Source: Priestia aryabhattai B8W22 (GTDB lineage Bacteria > Bacillota > Bacilli > Bacillales > Bacillaceae_H). Taken from it: 43,998 nucleotides of DNA. The stretch's first letter is position 1; the number at the start of each line of letters is the position of its first letter. The translations under genes and the position numbers were made by a program. The notes beneath the pieces were generated by a model. It was not told the origin of the DNA, did not search any database, and saw only the letters and a program-made list of their open reading frames with translations. Shown here in pieces: positions 8,320-15,478 of this stretch. Location of the stretch: assembly GCF_000956595.1 (NCBI RefSeq), contig NZ_JYOO01000038.1, forward strand, positions 1 through 43,998, read 5' to 3'.

Positions 8320-9945
8320 TTATGAGTTCATATCTTTTGGTGCCGGTAACATACGAATATCGTCTGTTGTTTCTTTTTCTGTCTCTTCTACTTCTACTAC
8401 TACATCTTTACGAACATCACGTAGGAAGAAACTTAAAACCAATCCAATAATGGCGATAATAACTGTCCAATAAAACGCGTCGTTAATTCCTTGTACAGTT
8501 GCTTGCGCTTGAACTTTTCCAGCTAATGTTGTTAAAGCTTGTTTTTGCGCTTCTGTTTGAGAAAGGTGAAGCGTTTGAGCAATCTTTTGAACAAATACCT
8601 GGAAGTTATTCATAAAGAATGGATCGGATGTAGTCATTGAACTGCTCATTTCATTCACATGATATGTTGTGCGATTTGTAAAGATTGTAGTCATTAAACT
8701 GATACCGATTGAACCACTCACCTGACGAAGCGTGTTCGCCATTGATGTACCATGACTGCTTAATTTTGCCGGCAGCTGATTTAAACCAGCCGTCATAATT
8801 GGCATCATCAATAATGACATACCGAATGCACGGATCATATAAATAATAACAATATGACTAAACGGTGTTTCAAGCGTTAATTTTGTAAATTCAAATGTTG
8901 TCACAACTGTAATCAGCATCCCAACAATCCCTAGTGGACGCGGTCCTAATTTATCAAACAGCGTACCAGAAATTGGTGACATAACTAACATAACAAGTGC
9001 ACCAGGCAAGATTAATAAACCTGAATCAAATGCTGAATAGCCACGAATATTTTGCAAGTAAATTGGCAACAAGAACATACCAGCATACATGCTAATTGTG
9101 ATGGCAATACTAATGATATTAGATAATGAGAAAATACTGTATTTAAACACTCTCACATCAAGTAACGGACTCTTAAGTCGAAGCTGCTGCACGACAAAGA
9201 TGATTAATAAGACAATACCGCCAATCATCGTTGACAATACAACTGAATCCGTCCAGCCATCGTTTCCAGCTTCACTGAAGCCGTATAGAAGTAAAGCCAT
9301 ACCTGCAAGGGATGTAAACACAGAAATTAGATCTACTTTTACATTTTGAGGTGGTTTAATATCTTTTAATTTAAAAGCTGCAATAATAAGTACGAGTGCA
9401 CCTAGTGGCACCATTCCCGTAAATAAAATGTGCCAGTCATAGTTTTGAATAACCCATCCTGAAAGCGTCGGTCCAATTGCCGGAGCGAACATCATGGCTA
9501 AACCAAAGATACCCATTCCTTTCCCGCGCATATGAGGAGGGAAAATAAATACGATAATGGTCATAACTAGAGGTGCTAGCACTCCGCCTCCGACTGCTTG
9601 AACCAGACGTCCGATTAGCATAATCGAGAAAGTAGGCGCAATTCCGCAGATAAGTGCACCTATTGTAAAGCAGGCCATTGCAAATAAGAATAAGCGACGA
9701 ACTCCAAAACGTTCAATTAAATAGGCTGATAATGGAATAAGTGCACCATTTACAAGCATATATCCTGTAAGCAACCACTGTGCGGTATTAGCCGTGACGC
9801 CAAACTCTGTAATCAGATGCGGAATCGCAACATTTAGCAGCGTTTGGTTTAAAATTGCTAAGAACAATCCAAGCATAAGTACGACTAGCAGCGGGATATG
9901 CTTTTTAACTGAGCTTTCCTCTGGTTGTATCGTGTTTGCTGACAT
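8320..9945 (-). CDS. yhcA: MFS multidrug exporter, DHA2/EmrB-QacA family (YhcA-like)
   Basis: A 541-residue drug:proton antiporter of the 14-helix DHA2 family. Seen: the first helix with LAILNQTLLNVAIPHL (about residues 29-44), motif A-like RFGVRRLFL at the loop between helices 2 and 3, GRLVQAVGGGVLAPL (helix 4, motif B region), and motif C-like GLAMMFAPAIGPTLSGW around residue 155. A large extracellular segment lies between the last two helices, and an acidic tail ends in EVEETEKE. The ATG has AAAGGAGG upstream. The gene follows the membrane fusion protein at 9988 by 42 bases, so the two probably form an EmrAB-like pump. The substrate is unknown. Confidence 0.9.
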   Translation of the reverse strand: MSANTIQPEESSVKKHIPLLVVLMLGLFLAILNQTLLNVAIPHLITEFGVTANTAQWLLTGYMLVNGALIPLSAYLIERFGVRRLFLFAMACFTIGALICGIAPTFSIMLIGRLVQAVGGGVLAPLVMTIIVFIFPPHMRGKGMGIFGLAMMFAPAIGPTLSGWVIQNYDWHILFTGMVPLGALVLIIAAFKLKDIKPPQNVKVDLISVFTSLAGMALLLYGFSEAGNDGWTDSVVLSTMIGGIVLLIIFVVQQLRLKSPLLDVRVFKYSIFSLSNIISIAITISMYAGMFLLPIYLQNIRGYSAFDSGLLILPGALVMLVMSPISGTLFDKLGPRPLGIVGMLITVVTTFEFTKLTLETPFSHIVIIYMIRAFGMSLLMMPIMTAGLNQLPAKLSSHGTSMANTLRQVSGSIGISLMTTIFTNRTTYHVNEMSSSMTTSDPFFMNNFQVFVQKIAQTLHLSQTEAQKQALTTLAGKVQAQATVQGINDAFYWTVIIAIIGLVLSFFLRDVRKDVVVEVEETEKETTDDIRMLPAPKDMNS

Positions 9946-9987
9946 CAGTTCCTTCCTCCTTTCTTCTCTTCTTAATCATGTACGTTC

Positions 9988-10626
9988 TTAGTTTTTAGAG
10001 ATTTTAACTTCTGCGTTCATACCTGGTAGTACGTTTTCAGAGTAGTTAGAAATAGAGATTTTAACAGGAACTGTTTGTGATACTTTAGTATAGTTGCCGT
10101 CTGAATTAGAGCTTGGCATTAATGAGAAAATTGAGTTTGTTGCATAACCGATTTCTTCTACTTTTCCATCGATTGTTGTTTTAGTATCTCCGTCAACTGT
10201 TACATCAACGTCATCGCCAGCTTCAATATCTTTTAATTTGTCTTCTTTAATGTTTGCAATGATGAATAAGTTATTCATATCTACTTCGCTAGCAATTTGT
10301 TGACCAGCTTGAACCATTTGATTTTCTTTCACCTGTGTTTTGATGATTTTACCATCCTCTGGTACTGTAACTGTTTTTTCCCCATCTTCTGATTGGATTT
10401 TAGCTACCTCATCGTCTTTTGAAACATCTTTACCTTCTTCAATGTTCCAGCTTGCTACTTTACCTGCCGCTGGCGCTACTACTGTATAAAGGTCTCCGGA
10501 CACTTTTGCATTGTCTGTGGATACATAATTAGATTTTTGAATATAATAGTATCCCCCACCAATAATTAAAGCTAATACTACAATAATTCCGATAAAGTTC
10601 ATTAAAATTAAACGCCCTCTTGACAT
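9988..10626 (-). CDS. yhbJ: HlyD/EmrA-type membrane fusion protein (YhbJ-like)
   Basis: A 212-residue single-pass protein. It has a TM helix at about residues 9-28 (IGIIVVLALIIGGGYYYI) and then the family start YVSTDNAKVSGDLYTVVAPAAGKV. Two biotinyl-lipoyl-like half motifs and a C-terminal beta-barrel ending GMNAEVKISKN follow. It lacks the long coiled-coil hairpin of Gram-negative EmrA, as expected for a Gram-positive partner. AAGGAGG lies nine bases before the ATG. It is the first gene of the efflux operon, and its promoter overlaps a dyad suited to a MarR protein. Confidence 0.88.
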   Translation of the reverse strand: MSRGRLILMNFIGIIVVLALIIGGGYYYIQKSNYVSTDNAKVSGDLYTVVAPAAGKVASWNIEEGKDVSKDDEVAKIQSEDGEKTVTVPEDGKIIKTQVKENQMVQAGQQIASEVDMNNLFIIANIKEDKLKDIEAGDDVDVTVDGDTKTTIDGKVEEIGYATNSIFSLMPSSNSDGNYTKVSQTVPVKISISNYSENVLPGMNAEVKISKN

Positions 10627-10674
10627 TTATTTTACCTCCTTAATATTTCATTCAGTTAAGTATTACGCTAGATA

Positions 10675-10703
10675 ACTTTATCATAAAGATATTTAGTTGT
10701 AAA
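10675..10703 (-). promoter_or_regulatory. Probable promoter of the yhbJ-yhcABC operon with an overlapping dyad
   Basis: On the reverse strand TTTACA (10698-10703), a 17-base spacer and TAAAGT (10675-10680). The palindrome CTTTATCATAAAG (10676-10688) covers the -10, a position suited to repression by a MarR dimer. Confidence 0.5.
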
Positions 10704-10796
10704 TAACTTTGATTTTAATTTATTTTTAAAACTAAACATTTATGTTTCATAAAGTTTTCCCGACTGAATACTTTACTACATCTTTAACTGAAATAC

Positions 10797-10845
10797 AACT
10801 TAAAAGTTTTGGTTTCTTTACAAGTACTTTACTTTACTTTAAAGT
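10797..10845. promoter_or_regulatory. Two AACTT-type dyads, candidate MarR operators
   Basis: AACTTAAAAGTT (10797-10808) and ACTTTAAAGT (10836-10845) are perfect palindromes sharing the half-site (A)ACTT. Together with the dyad at 10676-10688 they occupy the space between the divergent efflux operon and marR. The rest of 10627-10975 is AT-rich with no ORF. Confidence 0.4.
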
Positions 10846-10975
10846 TAGATATATAAGCATAGGGTTATACACAAAAACAGCTCCTTTTTTTGGAACAAAC
10901 TCCCTATATACATAAACCACAATAGGTAACTAGCAGCAATTGTTTAACACCTATAATGATAAAGAAAAGGTGATT

Positions 10976-11434
10976 ATGATGGATCAGCAGTTAATAGATA
11001 AACTAGAAAAACTCGACCAAGTTAAAACCTCATTATTTGAACTCAAACGAAAGCTCTTGGAAGATAAAATCAGTGAGCAGCCCTATAATTTGACCATTAC
11101 GAAATTTTTAATTCTAAAATTTATTGGAATCAGCTCTAAACGTATGGTAGCCGAAATTTCTTCAAACCTAAAGCTAACCTCTGGGGCTACTACCATTTTA
11201 TTAAATCAATTAGAAGATGATGCACTCATTAAGCGCGTACGTGACCAAAAAGACCGCCGAATTGTATGGATATCCTTAACAGAGGCTGGCGAAACATTAG
11301 TGAACTATGTAATTGAGCAGCGAAATTTATTTTGGCAAGACATGCTTTTTGCTCTAACTCCTGAAGAACAGGATGAGTATCTCCGCATGCTTGAAAAAAT
11401 GGAAAAACGAATTAGACAAACGGTAGATCGTTAA
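10976..11434 (+). CDS. MarR-family regulator, divergent from the efflux operon
   Basis: A 152-residue winged-helix protein. A helical N-terminus (residues 1-45) serves dimerisation. The helix-turn-helix spans about residues 60-85 (MVAEISSNLKLTSGATTILLNQL) and the wing carries VRDQKDRRIVWISLTEAG. AAAAGGTG lies directly upstream. Two adjacent ATGs (10976 and 10979) are both usable; a TTG frame extension to 10940 has no ribosome binding site. Its divergent position next to yhbJ, with shared palindromes between, makes it the likely repressor of the pump. In B. subtilis the MarR gene yhbI precedes yhbJ in the same direction (from memory), so the orientation differs here. Confidence 0.88.
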   Translation: MMDQQLIDKLEKLDQVKTSLFELKRKLLEDKISEQPYNLTITKFLILKFIGISSKRMVAEISSNLKLTSGATTILLNQLEDDALIKRVRDQKDRRIVWISLTEAGETLVNYVIEQRNLFWQDMLFALTPEEQDEYLRMLEKMEKRIRQTVDR

Positions 11435-11438
11435 TGAT

Positions 11439-11557
11439 AAAAAGAGGCTGGGACATAACGAGATGAATTCAATCTAAAGACGAACCGTGAATCAAACATG
11501 TTGATTCACGGTTCGTTTTTCACTTGGACTCAAATACTTTTGTTCCAGCCTCTTTTT
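11439..11557. repeat. Dispersed intergenic element with nested hairpins (copy 1), acts as convergent terminator
   Basis: The outer arms AAAAAGAGGCTGG (11439-11451) and CCAGCCTCTTTTT (11545-11557) are perfect inverted repeats. Inside, CGAACCGTGAATCAA (11481-11495) and TTGATTCACGGTTCG (11501-11515) form a 15-pair hairpin followed by T5. A related copy lies at 34031-34371. It sits between the convergent marR and SDR genes and can terminate both. Confidence 0.8.
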
Positions 11558-11605
11558 GTGACATGCTACCATTGAAGGGTTTAGAAACCTTTGTGTTTGC
11601 TGCCT

Positions 11606-12367
11606 TTAAAATTCAGGATTATTTTTCAAAAATCCCTTCCAAGCCTGTGCTGTAGCTTTCTCAATTTCTCCTTTGGAAGCATGAAGCCTCTTAGCGCTAT
11701 CTCCATGGCCAATTTCGATTTCACCTTTTTTCAATTCTTCAAATATTGAATCAGCAAAGTCCTCAAGCGGCGCTCCAAATGTATGAAGTCCCGGTCCTCC
11801 TAAATCCGTGTTCACGGCTGGAGGAAGAATTTCTATCACTTCGGTATTTGTTTCCTCTACTTGATGTCTTAAACTAATCGTAAATGACCTTAACGCCGCT
11901 TTTGTTGCGCTGTAGATTGGCACCCATGCTCCAGGTGTTAAAGACAGTCCCGACGTTACGTTAATAACCGCAGCCCGTTCTTGTTGAACAAAATGAGGAA
12001 TCAGTAGCGAAGTTAAATGAATAGGAGCACTTACATTACTCATTAGTTCTTTTTCGTAATACTTCCACTCTTCGTGCATGTGTAAAAGATTTACGCGCTG
12101 CTGAATGCCTGCATTATTTACAATAACATTTAATTTTGGGAACGTTTCAGTCGTCCATTTTACTAGCTCTACTCTACTTTCTTCTATTGATACGTCGCAC
12201 ACTTTTGTATGTAACGAAGGGAATCTTTCTTTTGCTTCTTGCAGCTTTGATTCCCTTCTTCCACAAATAATGACTTCGTTTCCTTCATTTAAAAAACGTT
12301 CTGCAAGCGCCAACCCAATTCCAGACGCTCCGCCCGTAATTAAAATAGTGTTTCCTGACATTTTCAT
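11606..12367 (-). CDS. Short-chain dehydrogenase/reductase, DltE-like
   Basis: A 253-residue classical SDR. The N-terminal TGGASGIG cofactor loop spans about residues 10-17, with a following CGRRESK that suggests NADP preference. NNAG is near residue 83. The catalytic Ser lies in NVTSGLS and the YSATK Tyr/Lys pair near residue 152. The C-terminal half resembles B. subtilis DltE (PPAVNTDLGG, from memory), whose reaction is unknown. The start is the ATG at 12367, seven bases after GGAGG. The open frame runs nine codons further upstream across this ribosome binding site. The gene stands alone between two terminators. Confidence 0.85.
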   Translation of the reverse strand: MKMSGNTILITGGASGIGLALAERFLNEGNEVIICGRRESKLQEAKERFPSLHTKVCDVSIEESRVELVKWTTETFPKLNVIVNNAGIQQRVNLLHMHEEWKYYEKELMSNVSAPIHLTSLLIPHFVQQERAAVINVTSGLSLTPGAWVPIYSATKAALRSFTISLRHQVEETNTEVIEILPPAVNTDLGGPGLHTFGAPLEDFADSIFEELKKGEIEIGHGDSAKRLHASKGEIEKATAQAWKGFLKNNPEF

Positions 12368-12405
12368 TACTTTTCCTCCTCGTTCAGCCATCATATTTCC
12401 TTTTT

Positions 12406-12452
12406 AATAAACAAAGCGCTACTGCATGAATGACAATAGCGCTTTGTTTATT
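12406..12452. terminator. Terminator after the aldo/keto reductase gene
   Basis: AATAAACAAAGCGCTA (12406-12421) and TAGCGCTTTGTTTATT (12437-12452) are perfect 16-base inverted repeats around a 15-base loop. The T-rich side of the stem serves as the U tract for the reverse-strand transcript. Confidence 0.85.
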
Positions 12453-12488
12453 ATTTATCTTACAAGACGTTTTAGTCTTGATTTAAAA

Positions 12489-13316
12489 TTAAAAGTCAAA
12501 GTTATCCGGATCTGGACCTACGCGGTGATTTTGATTTAATGCGTTAATTTTTTCAACTTCTTCTGCATTTAATTCAAAATCAAATACGTCTGCATTTTGG
12601 ACAATACGATGTTCTTTTGTTGACTTAGGAATCGTTACTACTTCGTTTTGTAAGTCCCAACGTAAGATAACTTGAGCAGTTGATTTTCCGTGTTTTTCGG
12701 CAATTTGAGTTAGCACTTCGTTATCAAGCAGCTCACCTTGTGCAAGCGGTGACCATGCTTCCACTTGGATTCCTTGTTTTTTGCAGTATTCACGCACTTC
12801 TGTTTGTGTTAAAAGTGGATGAAATTCGATTTGGTTTACCATCGGCTTAACTTCTGCATCTGCAATTAAGTCTTCTAGATGATGAACTTGGAAATTCGAT
12901 ACGCCGATTGCACGAATTTTCCCGTCTTTATAAAGCTTTTCAAGTGCTTTCCACGTATCTTTATACTTACCTTCAACCGGCCAGTGAATTAAGTATAAAT
13001 CTAAATATTCAAGACCTAGCTTGTTTAAGCTTGTTTCAAACGCTTGAAGAGTTGTGTCATATCCTTGATCTGCATTCCACACTTTTGATGTAACAAATAG
13101 TTCTTCGCGAGAAACACCTGATTCTTTAATTGCTTGTCCAACGCCTTCTTCATTTTCATAAATTTTAGCCGTATCAATGCTTTTATATCCAGCTTTGATT
13201 GCATATTTAACTGAGTCTACAACTTCTTGACCATCTTCTACTTTATAAACACCTAAACCTAACCAAGGCATTTTAACGCCATTTGCTAAGGTCGTCGTTG
13301 ACTGCAAGTTTTCCAT
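12489..13316 (-). CDS. yvgN: Aldo/keto reductase (YvgN / glyoxal reductase-like)
   Basis: A 275-residue NADPH-dependent (alpha/beta)8 reductase of AKR family 5. The catalytic tetrad is visible as Asp in SIDTAKIY (about residue 47), Tyr of that motif, Lys in VTSKVW and His in LIHWP. GVSNF and the IPKS cofactor-binding segment are also present. The sequence is very close to B. subtilis YvgN as I recall it, which reduces glyoxal and methylglyoxal. The start is the ATG at 13316. An ATG four codons upstream abuts the AAAGGGGATGA ribosome binding site. It lies 32 bases after the IclR gene and is probably co-transcribed and controlled by it. Confidence 0.88.
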   Translation of the reverse strand: MENLQSTTTLANGVKMPWLGLGVYKVEDGQEVVDSVKYAIKAGYKSIDTAKIYENEEGVGQAIKESGVSREELFVTSKVWNADQGYDTTLQAFETSLNKLGLEYLDLYLIHWPVEGKYKDTWKALEKLYKDGKIRAIGVSNFQVHHLEDLIADAEVKPMVNQIEFHPLLTQTEVREYCKKQGIQVEAWSPLAQGELLDNEVLTQIAEKHGKSTAQVILRWDLQNEVVTIPKSTKEHRIVQNADVFDFELNAEEVEKINALNQNHRVGPDPDNFDF

Positions 13317-13348
13317 GTTGCTGTTCATCCCCTTTTTTTACTGTTGAA

Positions 13349-14104
13349 TTATTCGTAAAGAGTAATTGCTTGTGAAATTTGTTCTGCGCACTGTTTAACA
13401 AGTGCAGCATGTTCTTCGTCTTTCTCTTGTGAAATACGAACGGATGGACCTGATAAAGCAATAGCTGCCATTATTTTTCCTTTTCTGAAAATAGGGGCTG
13501 CAATACAGCGAACGCCAGGCTCCCGTTCTTCATCATCGACAGCATATCCTCTTTCCTTACTTAAAGCCAAATCAGCTTCAAGCTCGTCCAGCTCGGTAAT
13601 CGTTCGATCTGTATAAGCTTCAAGCGAAAGTTCGTGAAGAATAGATTTTTGCACGCTGTCCTCTTGATAAGCAAGAATACACTTCCCAATAGCATTTGCA
13701 TGAAGCGGCTTTTTATTTCCTACTTCGGAATGCGTACGAGTGCTATATTGCCCGTTCACCACCTGAGTTGTAACCATTTGTTTATGATGGAGAATTCCCG
13801 CGTAAATGGTCTCATTGGTCTCTTCACTCAGCTTCTGCATAGCAGGAACAGAGAGCCAATTCATTTCATAATTCGTATGCATCGTATTTTGCACGAGTGC
13901 CAGCACCAGTTGCGGTGAAACCGTATAGCGGTTAGACGGGTTTCTTACAATAAATCCGTTTTGTTCAAGCGTGCTTACGAGACGATACATCGTACTCTTA
14001 TTAAAACCGAGCGCTTCCATCATTTCTGGAATAGTCATATTCGGACGGTTTAAAAGCAAAGAGAAGATATCTAATCCTTTTTTTAAAGTTCCAACCTCGG
14101 ACAT
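13349..14104 (-). CDS. IclR-family transcriptional regulator
   Basis: A 251-residue regulator. The N-terminal winged helix covers residues 1-65 (MTIPEMMEALGFNKSTMYRLVSTLEQNGF). The C-terminal IclR effector domain covers about residues 75-250 (HANAIGKCILAY, ERGYAVDDEEREPGVRCIAAPIF, AAIALSGPSVRI). The Cys in GVRCIAAP is the usual family residue. AAGGAGG lies nine bases upstream. It shares an operon with the aldo/keto reductase. The effector is unknown; a small aldehyde or acid would fit the neighbour, but that is inference. Confidence 0.9.
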   Translation of the reverse strand: MSEVGTLKKGLDIFSLLLNRPNMTIPEMMEALGFNKSTMYRLVSTLEQNGFIVRNPSNRYTVSPQLVLALVQNTMHTNYEMNWLSVPAMQKLSEETNETIYAGILHHKQMVTTQVVNGQYSTRTHSEVGNKKPLHANAIGKCILAYQEDSVQKSILHELSLEAYTDRTITELDELEADLALSKERGYAVDDEEREPGVRCIAAPIFRKGKIMAAIALSGPSVRISQEKDEEHAALVKQCAEQISQAITLYE

Positions 14105-14139
14105 GCCCTTCTTCCTCCTTTTATCCGAACAACAATTTT

Positions 14140-14169
14140 ATTATAAAACAAAGCTCTTTATCGTATCAA
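14140..14169 (-). promoter_or_regulatory. Promoter of the iclR-AKR operon
   Basis: On the reverse strand TTGATA (14164-14169), an 18-base spacer and a consensus TATAAT (14140-14145). Confidence 0.6.
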
Positions 14170-14320
14170 ATAAGGAAACTAAACCAAGTTATTTTCCCTA
14201 TATGAGAGAATATATAACGTAATTGTTCTTCTTAATCTATTCCACTGTTTTTTCTATTTAAACATAAAAAAAGCCTTAACAATAGAATTTTTTTACAGTT
14301 TTTTAAATTAGCTTTGCTTT

Positions 14321-14629
14321 TCACTCGTTAACTTCTTCAAATCGCTTCAGCTGCTCCAGCTGATTTTCCTTTTTCATAATTTCTTTCTGGCGCTCGCCTA
14401 GTAAATCGAAATGAGGATAGCCGGATCGATTATCAATATACTTAGCGGGAATACCATACTTTTCTCCCCACTTAATCAGCTTATTTAAGTCACTGCAACC
14501 TACTTTTGTTACGGTAGTTGCATTTGGAAAACGCTCATCAAGCCAGTAATGAGTTAAAAATGCGATCTCTCCTCGCTTAACAGCTGCTTTCCATGCGTTT
14601 AGTTCCGGGCGCTTGATTCCAAATGCCAT
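14321..14629 (-). CDS. Small conserved protein of unknown function
   Basis: A 102-residue soluble protein with AAGGTG seven bases before its ATG. The composition is that of a real gene: MAFGIKRPELNAWK, FLTHYWLDERFPN, TVTKVGCSDLNKLIKWG and a C-terminal helix of Glu/Lys/Gln. I recall a similar small B. subtilis protein (YneQ) but am not certain. No catalytic motif or membrane segment is seen. It is a single gene between the iclR promoter and a 490-base noncoding stretch. Confidence 0.7.
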   Translation of the reverse strand: MAFGIKRPELNAWKAAVKRGEIAFLTHYWLDERFPNATTVTKVGCSDLNKLIKWGEKYGIPAKYIDNRSGYPHFDLLGERQKEIMKKENQLEQLKRFEEVNE

Positions 14630-15035
14630 TATTTCACCTTTTCTCTTTTATATAAGTAGTCACATTATTTGTTTACTATAAAGAAAAAATATCATTCATA
14701 TAGAAATCTTTCATAATATCTTGCCTATTTATAACCATCTCTAAATAATAGCGTACTTTCTCAACCCGTTTCCTGTCTAACATTATTGTGTGCTTATGAT
14801 TTTATCATCATCTTCTTTTGCTTTTCAAAAGATCAAACAAAAAAATAACGTTTAAATAATGAAGAAAAGCCTTATATGTAAAAGAAACCAAGGATTAATT
14901 TCAACATTTCTGTTGCGAATGATTTTTCCTTTATATTGAATGTTGTTCGTTTTTTATTATGGCAGTATGCATTTAGTTTGAATCTTTAGTATATTAAAAA
15001 ACTTCCAAAGTTACCATTCTCACAAAAAGACAGAA
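14630..15035. other. Noncoding AT-rich stretch
   Basis: No ORF of convincing codon use and no known RNA is seen. The left end holds the ribosome binding site and presumably the promoter of the reverse-strand gene at 14629. The rest precedes the ywcB promoter. I looked for a cre site and a -24/-12 sigma-54 promoter and found neither. Confidence 0.5.
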
Positions 15036-15064
15036 TTTACTTTTTATTCCGAAAATAATATAAT
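15036..15064 (+). promoter_or_regulatory. Promoter of the ywcB-ywcA operon
   Basis: TTTACT (15036-15041), a 17-base spacer and a consensus TATAAT (15059-15064). A perfect hairpin ATGAAGC-TTTTT-GCTTCAT (15074-15092) would lie at the very 5' end of the transcript. Confidence 0.7.
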
Positions 15065-15120
15065 TCAAGTGATATGAAGCTTTTTGCTTCATCTATTTAT
15101 TATCAAAGGGGGAATTCCGC

Positions 15121-15462
15121 TTGGCGATGAATGAAAATTCTTTAAAGAAGGTTAACAATGCTTCTTCCTCTCCTGATTACACAGAAATTGTACAGTCTGC
15201 TTCATTTCAAAAGCTTTTGAAACAAAAACGCAATTTTATTCTACCGCTCTCTCTGTTTTTTCTTGCTTTTTATTTTACCTTGCCTATCTTAACGGCTTAC
15301 ACAACCGTCTTAAACAAACCGGCTTTTGCTTCTATGACTTGGGCGTGGGTATTTGCTTTTGCACAGTTTGTGATGACCTGGGCCCTCTGCATTTTATACA
15401 CAAAAAGAGCCTCGAAATTTGATGAACTTGTTGACACAATAAAAAAAGAAGCTGCAAATTGA
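15121..15462 (+). CDS. ywcB: DUF485 membrane protein, symporter partner (YwcB/YjcH-like)
   Basis: A 113-residue protein of the DUF485 family. Two hydrophobic segments, at about residues 39-60 (ILPLSLFFLAFYFTLPIL) and 74-97 (MTWAWVFAFAQFVMTWALC), are preceded by the family motif SASFQKLLKQKRNF. Members of this family are encoded next to acetate/monocarboxylate symporters and probably assist them, as here. The start is TTG at 15121, nine bases after AAAGGGGG; the ATG two codons later is too far from that site to be preferred. It lies 16 bases before the symporter gene. Confidence 0.88.
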   Translation: MAMNENSLKKVNNASSSPDYTEIVQSASFQKLLKQKRNFILPLSLFFLAFYFTLPILTAYTTVLNKPAFASMTWAWVFAFAQFVMTWALCILYTKRASKFDELVDTIKKEAAN

Positions 15463-15478
15463 ATAGGGGGTTAAATGA

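Noticed and set aside
10940-10975. Twelve-codon TTG extension of the divergent MarR gene and the TATAAT at 10952-10957
   Set aside because: There is no ribosome binding site before the TTG. The TATAAT would start transcription inside the ribosome binding site and has no -35.
14630-15035. Possible sigma-54 promoter (ATGGCAGTATGC near 14960)
   Set aside because: The spacing between the GG and GC elements is 6 instead of 10 bases, so it does not fit -24/-12.
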